Notes: a model not told the origin generated them from the letters alone. Positions 35,603-50,300 are shown, numbered from the stretch's first letter. The stretch is 64,000 nucleotides of DNA from Epiperipatus broadwayi (GCA_028023455.1 JAQFVV010000018.1:5791800-5855799), one strand, 5' to 3'. Numbers and translations: made by a program.

Positions 35603-36350
35603 CAGTTTGGTTAAACAAATCCCAAAGATCAACTTAGTACTACTATTTATTGTTTTCACCAGAAGTTTCAAGAATTGTGTAGTATACGTACATACATATG
35701 CACAACCACATGCTTACATATACTTACACAGAAGTGTATATATAATTATTTTGTAATGGCATACTTTTAAAATTATGAAGTTTTATGAAAAATTTATAAA
35801 TAGATTTTTTTAATAATGGCTGTCTTTTTCATTTTCTTTATTGTCAGATAAACAAATTTAAACTTTTTTGAATTGACACTGAAAATTTATAAATATATGA
35901 TATGATATAAAATGGTTTATCCTTATATGAAGTCAGAAGTTGTTGCCAAATTGAATAGTCTCTCCCTCTAACCTTATTATCTACTACTGTAAATCCATTT
36001 ATTTCTTTATCATATTACTTTTTCCAATGTATAATAAGCATTGAAATGATCTCTGTTGTGCTCTATATGAATAAGGTAAAGGGTTTTTTAAAAGATGTAT
36101 AGATATATATGTAATAAAAGAGGTTGTTTTGTTGTTTTTAACTAGGTCAGTAGCTTAAGAGTCTATAGAGGGGAATTCATGAATACTATGAACTTATGAC
36201 CGGTTGCAAATAAAAATCATATTTATATATATATTTATACAATTTCCCTGCTAAACATGTAGGTGGAATTCTATTGTGAATTTTAAGAGATCCTTGTAAA
36301 TAATTTATTTTGAAATTTTATTTTCAATAAAAATATTTTAAAGTTGTTAT
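35603..36350 (+). other. FAIM: FAIM 3' UTR (end estimated)
   Basis: A+T-rich sequence after the stop codon, with no reading frame of note. Candidate poly(A) signals are AATAAA at 36113-36118 and 36326-36331. The end of the transcript is inferred and could lie further downstream, where more A+T-rich sequence follows. Confidence 0.5.
36326..36331 (+). promoter_or_regulatory. candidate FAIM poly(A) signal
   Basis: Canonical AATAAA about 0.7 kb after the FAIM stop, in a T-rich setting; an alternative AATAAA is at 36113. In sequence of this composition such hexamers are common, so which one is used is uncertain. Confidence 0.4.
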
Positions 36351-38333
36351 TGCAAAATTAATTATTAGGAATTAAGTTGTTGCATAAATATATGAGTTTG
36401 ACATATAAATGCTTACTTCCTATCATGATCTCAGCAGTCAATCTTTTTCTTGCCTTTAATTTAGTTTTTAGTTTGCTCTCAATGTTCGTACTTATATATA
36501 ATACAACGAATGTAATATTTTAACTTTTAAAGTGAAATTAATACTAACATTATTAATAGCCATTTGATTTGCAAAAATGCAAAAATATCACTGACTACAT
36601 CTATTTTATTAGTAATATGACTCTTAAGCAGGTTTACACAGTGAGCACATTCATCAATAAATATGTTAAAATTCTTATATGTGTATTCACATTGTGTTTT
36701 CCAAGTATGAATAATACAAAACTCATTCTATTACAAATGATTCTAAATTCATAAATAATCTTTCAGAATTAGTTGTAAATAATATAATAGATACAATGTA
36801 AACAGTGCAAACTTTGTACATCTTTAAATTAAAATTATCACCTGCATCATTAATAAACCTTTTGATTTGTAAAAATGCAAATTATACTCCTTCCACAACT
36901 CCCAGATAGATTGTAAAGATTTTTACAATTGTAAATAATGTGTACATTTATAATAAACAGTTTATATATATATATATTAAGAATGTTTCTGAAATAGTAT
37001 TTTTAATATATATAAATTTCCATAAACTTATACATATAAATAAATATTAAAATATAATGGGAATTTTTCTGCATATTTTTTTCTAATAAAATAGATCTGT
37101 AATAATTCTATTATATATAAGAATTATCAATGTATATTGCTTGGACCTGCTAAAAAATGATAATGATGACAAACTAGATCCATCCAAAGAGGCAGCTACA
37201 ATTTTAGGAATTCATTAACTTATTAAGATGTAAGCACTGATTTCAATTTAAGGTTTTGTTAAAATATTATATATATATAATTATAAAAGTATTCTTGCAC
37301 ACAGAGTAAACTCACTGACTTATTTATTGTTAAGATTTGAGACACAAATCCTGAGATCCTAATAAGGATCAAAACAATAAAATCTTTTGAAATATTTATA
37401 TGCTGATACTTTATTTTAATTGAAAGTACAATACTATTATACTAAAAAATGTATTATATATATTTTATAAATGGAATTTTTGTATTTCTTTTATAATGAA
37501 AGTTAAAGTTTCTATGGTCGAAATTTTAAATAATTTACATATTCAAAAAAAAAAAAATTATTTTGCTAAATGAGATATAATGTACGAAAGAGTATATTTT
37601 GCTAAAATAATAATTATATGGATTACAAAAAAATATTATTTTAGAATAGTTTCAGAATTAGAAAATTAAATAAAGCAAGATAAAATGTGATGATTTAGAA
37701 CAAAATTTATAAGAAATTTTTTTTTTTTTTAAAACTTTGGCAAGTCTTTTTAAATCTGCTACTGAATAAACTATATTTTTGAAATATTTAATTATACAGT
37801 AAATAAGAAGTAATGTAATCCTATATTTTGATCAGAGATTAGTCTTCTATGGTGCCTGTGTTGAAATCATTTCAGTTCAATATTATACTTATAAAAGGCT
37901 AGTCTCTGTTCTAAATTTTGCATTGCAGAGAATGATATGTGTACTTTCATTATTTCTTACAATCAATCATATATATAATATATTGATTTTTCTTTTCATT
38001 GTCACAAATTTGAATATATATATATTTAACATCTGTCTACAATAGCATCAATAAATAACTCGGATTATATTTAATTGAATAGTAAGTAACTGAAGCTTCC
38101 ACTGACTTTATAACATTTGCAAGTGTTTTTGGTCAATACTTCGACAACCATCCATCAACCCAGAAGTCGGACCAACCTCCCAAGCCATTGATATATTAGC
38201 AATGTACATTTCCTCAAGCAATTCATACAATACAGCACATGTCACAATTCACCTCGTATATACATTATTTTAGAGATATTTAAACTTAATTTTTTTATAT
38301 ATAATGTGTATTAAAAATATTTAAAGTTCTTTT
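36351..38333. other. intergenic, nothing recognisable
   Basis: A+T-rich with TA runs (36964-36980, 37269-37282) and homopolymers. A short frame around 37145-37230 reads acidic (KNDNDDKLDPSKEA) but has no start, splice signal or family match. Confidence 0.5.
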
Positions 38334-38458
38334 CCATCACACATTACTGAAACATATGATCAAAGACATGTGGAAAAGATAAATGTTTCCCACATCAGTT
38401 GACCCAGATTTTTTTTTTTTTACATGCCTTTCATCATATGTTTCCATGATGTGTGATA
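38334..38458. repeat. imperfect hairpin repeat, about 38 bp arms
   Basis: 38334-38372 (CATCACACATTACTGAAACA...) is the imperfect reverse complement of 38421-38458 (...TTTCCATGATGTGTGATA), with about 48 bp between. It lies within the minus-strand 107-residue frame 38337-38660, which probably reflects this repeat rather than a gene. Confidence 0.6.
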
Positions 38459-41400
38459 GAGTAGAAGTTTTAATATATTTAATACATGTATATATAAAGT
38501 CAAATTTAAGTATTTCTAAAAATAATGTGTATATGAGGTGAATTTTGACATGGCAATATGGGTCGCTTGACGGGGTGTATGTTGCTAATATACAGAAGGT
38601 TGTCTGATTTCTGGGCTGATAAATGGTTGTGATGATAGTTTTGGTCAAAACCGCTTGCAAACATTATATAACGTCAGTGAAAGCTTTAATAGCATCAATA
38701 ATAAAAATTTGTTGAATATATGTAATAATGTATTTTAATGTGTTTTTCTGTGTTGTTTTTTAGTGTTATATTATTAGAATCATTTTGATATATATATTAT
38801 TTTAATAAACTTGCTAAGATTGATTAGAAGTAATATAGGCACACTTGTCACTCTTTGTAATGCAAAATTTAAAGTTTAGTATATTTTGAATATAACCAAA
38901 CTTCTGTTACTATAAAAAATAAACAATCTGAGCTCTCATACTATTCATGTTTCGACTAATTGCTAACTTTATCAGTTTTGTTAAAAAACAAACACCTATT
39001 TTCTATATTAATGTAATAATAGTTGATTCATTTACAACTTGAAATGATATATTTTATGGTCAAAGTATGAAAGTTATTTTTACAATATAAATAGCAATTA
39101 TATTTAGTGACAACTTTCACACTTTGAAAATAAAATATACAGTATTACCTTAACTTAATTATAAATGAACCAAGTATGTCCCACTCTGGTCCTTACACTA
39201 ATATCAATTTAATAATGACTTGATCACCTCAATATACATTTAGAAAAAGTTCAACATTTTTAAACATGCTCCATAATCATTCAAAAGTATGTTTTCTGCA
39301 TTAATTTTGAGACAACTGTTGTACATTTTAAATTTTTCGTTTATAAAATATTTTTCCCAATTTATTCAATTTTATTGTCCAGAAATTTTTCAGTTGTGTT
39401 TAATAGTTAACCACATTGACTGAAAGCAGCCCAATAATAATTTTAATTAGAAAATATTCAAGATTGTCAGTCTTTAAACATGAATGAAACAATTATATTT
39501 ACAAAAGATATTGGACTTGATTTTATAATGTGTAATTAAAATATTAAATTGAGATAGTTATTGGAAATATAAATTTAAAAATTCAGAAAAGGCAGAAATT
39601 TTCTTGCCATCATAAAATATTTTCAGTCAGTTTTTGTCTTAAAAAATATATATTATTATTTTGTAGTTAATATTTGAATTTTTAAAAAAATGTATAAATG
39701 AAATCACAGTATATATATTTTTTCACTTTAAAAATCACTAACATTCTGTTGTAAATATTTATTTTACATATTTATAAAAATAAAAAAACATTAATATCTT
39801 ATATTTTTGTGATTAAAATTTTCATTTCTGGTCTTGCAAATATAAAAAAAGCATAGAAATGTTGTTTATAATTTGTTTACTTTATGCAAACACTGTTTCA
39901 GTAATATAGATTCATTGAATAAAGTATTAACTGTGCTGATATCATTTAATTATTTTCTTTATTTTGATAAAGAAAATAATTTATCTTTTTTTTAAAAGAA
40001 AAAAACTATCCCTGATTTTATTTGTGAAGTAAAAAAAAAATTGGGGGAGGGGAGGATTTTATTTTATAATTCAAATTTTTTTATAGTTTTGTTTTTAAAA
40101 TTCTAAACTTATTTTGGCTAACATTTTGTGTTTACTATTTGTTTAAAAATTAATCATATCACATTTATAGGCCAGTTCGAAATAATTTAATAAATACATG
40201 CAATGAATAGAAACTATTTTATGCATTGAATATCATTTCTATAAATAATAATTTGTTATTTATTTATTCTTGAAATTAGATTTAATATCAGTTTTATCTT
40301 TTAATAGTTCTCTACATTTTAGAAAAGTGATGTATATATATTTAATTATAACTTTTATGTTACTGTTAACTATTATTTTATGATTTTTATTTCAGTCAGT
40401 AATCGTTTTTATAGACATTGAATAAATAAAATTTCAATCACCAGTCATATTCTGTCGAGCAGTCAATATATACAGTCTTACACAAATTGATTGCAGTTTG
40501 AATATTTTATTACTTTTCACAAAAATAAATTTGAAACTCTTAATAGATCAAGAAATGCAGACTAATGTTTTGGAGATTAATTTATGTAGTTTAAATTTTA
40601 ATTATTTTTATATGTTCATTATATTTTAGGTTGTCACTGAGAACTGTACATATATTTTTTAATGCCTGTGGTTATTTTAATTTATTTAAATTATTATTGT
40701 TAACTGTACAGAGTAACGGGTTTTAAACTTTAAGCTTTATATGTCACAGTATTAAAGTAATTTGTTAAATATTTACAAAATAATAGTGTGAGGATGTTAT
40801 ATATTTATTTTTAAAAAGTAGAATGTTTCAGAAAAATAAAAGTTTATGCTTTATATTTTTTGTATGTGTGTTTTTTTTTTTGAAAAGCATTGTTTTTTCA
40901 ACTTACATATGAATATATATATATTTGCTTACATATGTATGTGGGTCTGGGTTTACATATATAATATCAAATTTATAATTACCAATTTTTTATATTATGA
41001 AAATAAAAAAAGAGGACACTTTTGTCAAAAACTTTTAATACATTTCATCTCTAATATTCATCAGAAGTAGCATTCATGTGTCCCACAGTATATTTAATAT
41101 CATACACTAAAAATTAATAAATACAAACAGCTGCTACATTATAAGATGAAGTATAAGTATTCCAAAAATGTTTCTCTTTTTTTTTTTGTTTGTTTGTTTC
41201 AAATTTACCTTAGCTTCAGAAATATTAATATATAAATTACATCAGTCCTCTTTTCTTTTTAAACTTGTTTATTACTGAGTTAATTGAATATGAACAATTT
41301 CCTCTTTCGTTTTTTTTTTTTTGTATAAAGAAAGCAACATTGTTATATGGATTTAATATGTATAAAAAAAATTGTTCATATTAAGTTAGTTCATATTAAA

Positions 41401-41694
41401 AAAACAAAAATGGTATGATGAAATTTATATTTTAATACTATAACATGTTCAAATGTTATTTTTAAAAGAAGTTTATAATTTACTAATTTTCAGTGCCACT
41501 GCATGAATAAAAGGCGTATTTGTGCAAGATAAATTTTAGTACCCCCACCACTAGCCCATGAAATTAAATTTGCAAATTAAATTTTTTTTTTTTTAATGCT
41601 TCAGTTATTTTACATTTTTCAGTAAATATCTTAATCTTTTATTCATTTATTTCTATAAAATAACTAGAGATTAAAACATACATACAAAAATAAA
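38459..41694. other. intergenic, nothing recognisable
   Basis: A+T-rich sequence with long homopolymers. The 74-residue frame at 40846-41070 is of chance composition. Confidence 0.5.
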
Positions 41695-41896
41695 AATAAT
41701 GTGAAAGGCTGAAATCCCTGACAGATGCGCTCTTAAAAATGCTTATATGACAGCCAATCAGATGTAATAATGACTGCACAGGGAACTCTCAATTCAAAAC
41801 ACAAGGCAGAGATTTTAAGAGAAAAAGATGGTACCATCTTCTCTATTAAGCATTTTTAAGGTGCATTTGTCAGGGGTTTCACTCTTTCACATTATT
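41695..41896. mobile_element. 202 bp MITE with about 45 bp terminal inverted repeats
   Basis: Left end 41701-41745 (GTGAAAGGCTGAAATCCCTG...) pairs with right end 41847-41890 (...GTCAGGGGTTTCACTCTTTC AC) with a few mismatches, flanked by AATAAT and ATTATT that extend the match. The centre is a perfect 16 bp palindrome, AAGATGGTACCATCTT (41825-41840), so the element is one long hairpin. It is non-coding; superfamily not assigned, and no clear target duplication. Confidence 0.8.
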
Positions 41897-44800
41897 ATTA
41901 TATCATCTGCTTGTGCTTAATAAATTAATATTTTTAAAAAAAAATTTTTGAAACAATAATTAAATAACACCTTAAAACAAAAATATTTATTTAATACCTA
42001 AGTGGAAATTTATTGAATTGAAATTTTTAATTTTTTTTTTTTAGAATTTTTTGCTTTCAATTTTTTGTATTGAATAATCCATGAAAATGGTATTAGAAAT
42101 GGGAAATATCTGCAAATAAGACTTTTTTAATAACTAAGTGTTTTTATCATATTTAAAAGAATCCCATACACATTGCCCCATCTCCCTGTTTTTCAGGCCA
42201 GCTCTGATAATTCTATTTCTAGTTTACCTACCTGCTTACTAAAAATATCTGCAGCCAAGGTACGGTTCTCACATGTTCGATGGCATCTTCCACTGTTTAG
42301 CCTCTGAAGTCTGGACAAATTTTGCAGCAAAATGAAAAGAGAATCCATTATATTTATTCCTTATGTTATGGCATGCCTGCATTATCTTTTCTGATGCCAC
42401 AATAGTTATAACAAGGATAATGTAACTCTTAGACTTATTTTCCAATATTTAGATCAACTTTAACCAGCATGTCAATAATTCATTAAAAATAGTTCTTATT
42501 TATTTGAAAGTTCATTTAGAATCTCTCATACATAAACTTAATTACATTTTCTGTTAACAAAGGTGCTGTATATTCCTTCAACATTAAAATATTTACTCTA
42601 TTCAATTGTTTATGTGCATGTTATTCGACTATGAATAAGTATATTTTACTATATATAGTTCAATATTTTAATTTTTCATACTTTCATTGTTTATTTGATA
42701 CATTTTTAAAAGCATTAACACACATTTACACATTATTTTAATGGGAGAGTCTGCTGGATAACAAAAAAAAATCATAAATACCTGATTTTGTTTTAGTCAC
42801 TTTCCCAATACAGATGTATTCAGAAGAGCTTTCAAGTGTTGTTGTATGATTAACAAAATGGCATTAAATTATCTATAATCAAATTTATTAAGAATTAAAT
42901 GTTTTGGCACATATCTTGCTTAAAAAGTATGGTGGTTGTTTTTTTTTACTAATTCTGTCTTTTTTTTAATGTCAGCTATCTTGTAGCTAAAGCTGGTGAC
43001 TGACTCATAATCAAAAAGCAATTTTTGAATATATTTGGGTAATATGGATCAATTACAAGTTTTTAGATTGATAACAAATCTCATAACTTCAAAGAAAAGA
43101 ACATTAATAAAACATGCAAAAAAATAATAATTTTGCCATTTAAATGAAAAAGGGATAGTATTGGCTTTAAAAATAAAGAAAAATTTTGAGGCACCACCAG
43201 AATCAATTCTTGTATTCAATATTCCAGGCATAGGTGCTTTAACCACTGTGTTACATTACTTTTGAAATATAATTGATAAATGAAATTATCTACCATATGT
43301 CTACTGCAGAATTATTGTAATTATTAGGAGACAATAATTTTTAAATAAGTTTTTTTAAATAAATTATTAATAGTAATGTATCATTTTTATACAAATTTGG
43401 ATATTTAAATAAAAATGATTCAGAAATCTAAATATTTTCATTTACATGTAAATTTTATTAATTATCCTGACAAAATGGCACTCATCTTGGCAAAATATAT
43501 GATTTACATACAATAATCAAATATTCGGTATAAAAATTATTTGTTGTTATAGATATATACTTAATATAATCTAAATAAGATTGAAACAAACAATTACATT
43601 TACAATTATTTAATTGTCAATTCCAGCTCTTACTGAGACCTTTTCAAACAATGTCTCAACAAAAGCTGGATTGATAGTTGATTATTATATATAAGATTTA
43701 GTATATTTTAACAAAAAAATCACAAGATGAAGTAATTTTTAAAATATTTGCAGTTTTAACAGTGATGTAATTCAGAAATCTAAACATTTTTATTTATGTA
43801 TAAATTTATTAATTATTGCAACAATTTGGTGTCCCCATTGAAGAAGGACTTTTGTGCCTTGCACAACCTTCACCCACACACATGGTAACTCTGCTAACAT
43901 TCGCTATTTGTGTGTGTGAGGTTACTTCTTGTAAAAAGATAGGAGTACTTTAGAAATTTTGAAGCATTATATATTATATAAATGCCAAGATATTTGCATA
44001 TATGAATTCTCATTTTTGAATTTTTACATAGACCTTGTATTTTGAAAAATATTTTTACTAATAGAATTTAAAATAAATTCAAACAGTAAAATCATTGAAA
44101 CTTTAATATTAACAAGTTTGTAATTATTTAAAACTTATTAGTTTAATTGTTAGTGAATGAAAAAGAAAAAAAATCCCCTTTTTTAATACCAGTATAGAAT
44201 TGGTTGATCAAATAAAGAGAATGATTGGAATAACTTGCTTTTTCGTCTATATGGAACTATTAAGTTGTTTGGTTTTTTTTCACTTAAATGATACTTAGTG
44301 TAAAAAACTTTAAAGTAATAAAACTTTGTTGAATAAAACTATTTTTATATTTTCTTCTAATTTTATTAATTGTGGCTTCATTTTTAGGTTGTTTTTTTTT
44401 TTCTTTTTTGCTTAAAGTTTTTATTTTTGAAGCATATTGTAAGTTTTGAAGTATATATATTCTTTATTCTATAATTTTCAAAATAATTTCTACTGATTAT
44501 TAACACACTTCTTCATTTATTCCCCTTGTTTTTTAAAAAAAAAAAATCTATGAATAAATTGCCTGCCTCCTCCATCTCCATTTTTTTTAGTATTTTCTAT
44601 TTATTAATATTCAGAATTTTTTTTAATGAATTTTTTAACTTCTTTATGATAATAATGACATTGTTGACGATTTTGGTGGGTTTTCAGCCATTCTTTAATA
44701 TTTCTTAATTAAAGTATCTTTATATTAAATAAAATATGTATTAAAGCTCATAATGTAATAAATATTATTTACAATGAATTATGTTGTTTTTATTTTTTTT

Positions 44801-47454
44801 TTAATGAGATACTGAAATATTAAAGTATATCAAATTAATTCAAATAATTGAATTCAAAATCAAATTATATATATACAAAGAAATGGAGTACTTAGTATTT
44901 TTTTTTTTTGGATAATACAAGTCCAGATATGTGATCAACAGTTAGTAATGTGACTTACTATCCATTACAGAGTTTATATTTAGACTACATTTTCATAAAG
45001 AATTAAGTACCTTCTTATCAAATAAAGCATTTTGTTCATTAATTAGTCAATCTTACTATTAATGTCTCTGGAGAAAAGTAAGTAAGTGCTCCTAATGCAG
45101 AGTATTCTCTCGTCATTAGTCATAATAGAATATTCACACTTTTTCAAGAATCAGAAGAAAACTTTATTTGAAAAATAAGCCACTTTATTAAACTTGCCCA
45201 TTTAAGTATTGTTACTAATACTACAACTTATAAATATTGGCAATTGTTTAATTCACACCTTAACAGAATTTGGTAGTAGTTCATTGCTTTTAAAAATAAG
45301 TGAAACAATTACTATCATTCCTTTTTAAAATATCCTTATCATCAAACAGCAATTTATAGCATACAATCCACATTTTAGTATATAAACGATGAGCATCTTG
45401 GTCATAGAAATTATGTTCTTTGCACATAAATATGTTCTATTTTATTGCTGGTTGTTCTAAGACAAGTATATCACTGCTAAAAATATGTTTCAAAGAGATT
45501 ATTAATGGTGGAAAATTGATATGAAAATTTAATTTAAATCTGATGGTTAAAATGAATTTTAGATAAGAATGGTGCATCTATTCTTTAGAAGTGATACTGA
45601 ATTTTTAAAACAAGATTCTAAAGTATAATTGTAATATTATTAAATGCTTTTAATTTAATGGAATGGTACTGCTGAAATCATGGTCTATATTATTTATAAA
45701 TGAAGAAATAGAATTAAAATCAATATTTGGCTATATATGCTCTCAATCAGATGAATTCGGTATAAAAGCTTCAGGCTTTAAATTAGAATTCTCTTGGATA
45801 ACTTGTAATACTATAGTAGGGAAGAGCAAATGTGATGATACTTAACTATCTATTTTACTTTATTAATTTATAAATCAAGAATATGCCTCCATAAACTGTA
45901 ATATGTGCATATGAGAATTTTGTAAGTAATTTTGATTATAACTCAGATATAAAGTATAACTAAAGATAAATATGTTATTATGGAATCTTTTCATATCTAT
46001 CAAAATTTGATTCACTTTTATTTCAGATCAATTAATGTGTCAAGAAATAGCATGTTGATTTATTGACAAATTTCATAATTGAAATGGGTTTTTTTTTATG
46101 TTATTTGATTCTGCCATTACCTAATGATTACAAGAATGTTAGTAATATTTCAAAAGTACAGAAAATATATTTTACAGATGAAATGGAATTTCCCACAATT
46201 TTGAAATTTTTTAAAAAAAGGTAACATGCATTTTCTTATAACTTTCTGATTGGCAATTCTATGTATATTATAAAAAAAAGTTTGTTTAGCACCCTATAGT
46301 ATATTTTTGATTAAAGTTAGAGAAATTTATTATATATATTCAAATACCTTGATTTTTAATGTAGGTATTGAGGTATAGAAGAAAAGAGTTTAATCCCAAT
46401 TTACAAGAATGAAGATAACTTAAAATTTACCTGATTTCTTGAACTAGATTAGATTGGCCTAGTTGTTTACTTATTCCCCACTTGCTGTTGTTCACACCTA
46501 TCTCTGTGTTCAACAGATGTTTTCTAAACAACAGATTTATCAAAATCTAATTATAAGATTTAACATTGTTTATCTACAACATATTGATAACATTTTCTTC
46601 ATTCCTTTCAGAACATGTTGTAGGAACAAATAACTTTACAGATATTTTAAAATTAATATTAGTTGATAACTAAATGAGCAAAATAAAAAAATAGTTTTGC
46701 TCTTTATTTAAGTTAGCCATAGAAAGAAAAAATTATTACCTAGTTTTAAAAATTGATCAATAACTTTCTTAATTTTAACAACCCTAAATTTTTAATAGCA
46801 TATTGAGATATGCTATTTAATTTATTTTAAGAATGGGTAAATTATTTATTTAAAAATCCCATTCAAAAAGACTAATCAGAAAGGGTATAAAATACTTTAC
46901 ATTTTTATTTAACTATGCAATTCAAATTTCTTGAGCGCATCAAAATGGGTTTTTTTCTTATTTTACATAGTACAATCCATCATTCTTCTCATTGACTACA
47001 AAATGTATTCCCTTGTAAGATATTTAATAGTAGGATTAAAATGTATAAACTAATTTTATTTTTTTTAAAGCAGTGTATATAATTGGTGCATACGTTATAT
47101 CTAATACACATGCACATAGCAATTTATATATTTATTACTTAATTCATGAGTGTTTTATTATTATTATTTTCATGCTGTCTTGTAATGTAATTAATTTGAA
47201 CTGCTATCAGATTTATTCTGTTACAATATATTGTATACATAAAGATTTGTGTGTAATTTTTTTATTATTATAATTTTATAAATATAGTGATATCCATTAT
47301 GTGCATACAGATTTGCATTTTATATATGAAAATACACTTTCTTACATATTCATATACACTTAATTAAATAAAAGTACATTTATATGTGTTTAAACTTACT
47401 TTTTATATGGTATGTTTCATTCAATTTATTGATTTATTTTATTTTTGTATAGCA
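41897..47454. other. intergenic, mostly featureless
   Basis: A+T-rich. Two points: a local direct duplication around ATTCAGAAATCTAAA at 43420 and 43781, with matching downstream TTTATTAATTAT; and a less A+T-rich patch at 43838-43925 (CCCATTGAAGAAGGAC, then CA/TG runs) of unknown identity. The 60-residue frames at 44526 and 45663 and the 66-residue frame at 47073 show no family features. Confidence 0.45.
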
Positions 47455-47815
47455 GAAATGAAAATGCTTAGGTTCACCTCGAGTTTTGACTAAAAAGGAC
47501 AAGGTGAGAAATGATGTAATATGAGAAAATATGAAGATGAGAAAAATCAATGAAAAAATGAAGGAATCAAGGTTGAGGTGGTTTGGACATGTTAAGAGAA
47601 GAGAAGAAAATTACATCAGAAGGAAGATTATGGAGATGGAACCTCTGGGGAAAAGGCCAAGGGGCAGACCCAAGACCAAATGGATTGACTGAGTGAAAAG
47701 TGACCTGCAGGAGATGTCACTCAAGGAGGAAATGGCTTCAGATCAAGCAGACAAATGATCCGCACTAGTGATCCCACTTGAAGTGGGATTAATCAAGCTA
47801 TGGAAGAAGATTAAT
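47455..47815 (+). pseudogene. RTE retrotransposon 3'-end fragment
   Basis: Across frameshifts the + strand gives MLR, KDKVRN, INEKMKESRLRWFGHVKRRE, a GKRPRGRPKTKWID string, the DLQEMSLKEEMAS segment and finally SGINQAMEED. KDKVRN, RLRW.GH..RR and RPRGRPK.RW are typical of the C-terminal tail of RTE/BovB-type polymerases. The reverse transcriptase core is absent, as expected for a heavily 5'-truncated copy. It is distinct in sequence from the RTE at 53047. Confidence 0.75.
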
Positions 47816-48734
47816 TTATTTTACTGATATATAAACTGAATACAAATACTAAATCAATAATCATTTATAATTGTGGCATATATAGTGAAGCTGGAAATAT
47901 AGTACATATTTCTGCTTCACCTAGTGCCAATGTCATCAGCATTAGTCTGGGTTTAAACCCAACCTTATTAACTGACACCCATCTCATAATAGGTGGAAGT
48001 ATATTTTAATATTATAATCTTGTATATTTTATTCTTATTTTGTGATTAAAACTAACCTTTTATAATAATTATTTATTTTATAATATTTGTAGAGCTATAT
48101 TATGTTTATTTTATTAAGTTGGTATTTATATGTACATTAAGGGATCAATTGTATTTTGAAAGTTTCTATTTAAGTTTTAGTCAAATACTAAATGTGAAAG
48201 TCATTGTACTAAATTCCTAAAATTTTTCTAATCTAAACTTTAATTAAATAGATTTTGTTAGTACAATGACTGATAAACTTAATATGCTTGTTGTTGTTTT
48301 TTTTTAATTAGCAAATCAACCCTTGGGGCATGTTCAGGCAGAGTTATAGAATTTCCCTCCAAAGCTGGCACATACCACAGAGAAGCGTTTAGAGCAATTA
48401 CAATTGGTGGTCAGAAATCCTGTAGATAAGACCAGAAGATATAAATAGTGGAAAATTTGATTGAAGAAAGTTATTACAGAGTTTTTACTAAAGAGTGATT
48501 AATCTATATACAAGACATCGTACCTAAAAGGATGGCGGGCTAAAAGATCGACCGTGCTTCCCGGAGCTTTGTCTCACCAGCTCATCAAGGCCATCCACTG
48601 CTGTCAACATCTAGCGGAGCCTATCTGTGTCCAGAAAACCTGCTAATACTCTGACTGTAACTGCCTCTATCAAGCCGTGAAACATTTCCAATAGGTATTA
48701 TTATAATCTCGAATAATCTATCAAGATCTCTTCC
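47816..48734. other. intergenic with a palindrome and an unassigned repeat patch
   Basis: A 14 bp perfect palindrome TGGGTTTAAACCCA lies near 47948-47961, similar to the GGGTT..AACCC heads at 10350 and 17487. 48310-48720 is less A+T-rich (for example around GATGGCGGGCTAAAAGATCG) and runs into the foldback-family copy at 48735. It does not match the corresponding outer part of the arms at 3448-4450, so it is a different sequence. Confidence 0.4.
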
Positions 48735-50300
48735 CATGTATTTTTTATTTTATATATATATATATGTCTGTGAATCTAATTTTGCTCTCAAATGATTTCT
48801 TTATATTTAATCCTATTCTCATATGCTTTTTAACTTTCTTTTCCTTAATTTCGTGCGGTCATTTATTTATAGATATTTATGACTTGATTATATATATATG
48901 TTTTTTTGATTTTATTTATTAATTTGCCATCTAAGCAAACTGGCGATTTTTAATTTATAAAAATCTTTTCTGTCATTTTTTTTCTTCATACAAAGGTTAT
49001 TAACGTCCCCTTAAAATATATGTAATGCATTATAAATTAATACGTTCGCCAGATTGTTTTATGAATCAACATTGTAGGTTCGTTTTTTTTTTTAATATAA
49101 AAATTGATTTGTTTAACCCGGTGAAAATCCAGAACTTTGGCTAATTAACGCTTTGATATCATATAAAATATTATTTATTCAATTCTGAAAGAGTGACTTA
49201 TTAATTGTTTTTCTATGTATAACTGCTATTTCTTTTAGTTTCCATACTCTTAAAATATATGCTTTATTATTTTCCGTTATTATAAAACCAACAAAGGTGG
49301 GATTGATTTGTTTTAAATGGTAGGACAGGGAAGGGGGAAATCTTAATGTTTCTATTATTAATTAGAATCCTAACGTATGTGAAATATTCTCTATATATAT
49401 TATAAATGCATTGCGTGTTATAGTATTTCAAATAAGGATCATTTATTTTGAAGTTGTAAATTTATTCAATGTTTTTAATGACATCCATTCATTATTGCGT
49501 TTCTGACATTTAGCCGGTCTTTGTGTTTACGTGCTTCTAATCTGGGAGTTGCGACAAGTTCGAACTCATAGATTTCTTATATCTCGTTCCATAGATAGTT
49601 GAGCTATCTGGAACCACTTTCTTCATATAAAATGCATCTAGCTGTGACCCATAAGTTTGGCACATGCTATGCCCATCTACTCACTTCGTATATAAAAGGC
49701 CTCTCGCATTGGTTATACCAGCAAAAGTCTGGGCCACGCCATGCCTATCCGTTTTTCTCTAAGCACCACCCAAGAAGGGGGTGTGAGATTTCGTTTTTCA
49801 TCCAGAAGCACGACCTTTTTCCTCGTAGTTATTTTTAGGCTATTATGTCAGCACCGCAAACTTCTTCGTATTATTACTTCTTTTGCTTCATGACCCCGTT
49901 TTAATGCTATAATATTAAAATTAAGCTTTGTTTAAGATATATATAAACGCCAATTACTTTTATTATTTAAGTTTATTTCAATCTTATTCAGTCCCACCAT
50001 CGCAATTTATATATCTATTTAAGAGTATCTATATGCCTTGGGGAAAATAAAGCGTTCGTCTTGCTATTGTTTAAAATAATTTTTCAATAAATATTTTTGT
50101 CATAGTTCAAATATAATCTATTAACTGTCTTTTGTTTATTTTCACGACCTCAATGGCGTGAAAATGATTTATCTTATATCTGTAATGAATCTCAGAACGC
50201 TCCCCTATCATATGTTAGTCACCACGTTTCAGAACCATAACCCAAAGCGTTAATGGCAATTTTATGTAATCCTTTGTAATAATAAATTGGCATCTTAATA
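48735..50300 (+). mobile_element. foldback-family copy 3 (single arm plus loop)
   Basis: Collinear with 4450-5940: it shares GTTATTAAC.TCCCCTTAAA, TTAATACGTTCGCCAGATTG, TTTTATGAATCAACATT, GTTCGAAC.CATAGATTTCTT, the paired CTTCGTATA-type units (49680-49750) and TATGCCTTGGGGAAAATAAA. It retains CCATAGATAGTTGAGCTATC near 49590, which the left arm has lost. There is no inverted partner nearby, so the family exists as single, non-foldback copies. The frame at 49599-49838 is a chance frame in the repeat. Confidence 0.8.

Noticed and set aside
37145-37230. Acidic short reading frame as a host exon
   Set aside because: No acceptor/donor pair, no start and no family similarity.
38337-38660. 107-residue minus-strand frame as a gene
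   Set aside because: Overlaps an imperfect inverted repeat and a poly-T tract; no domain seen.
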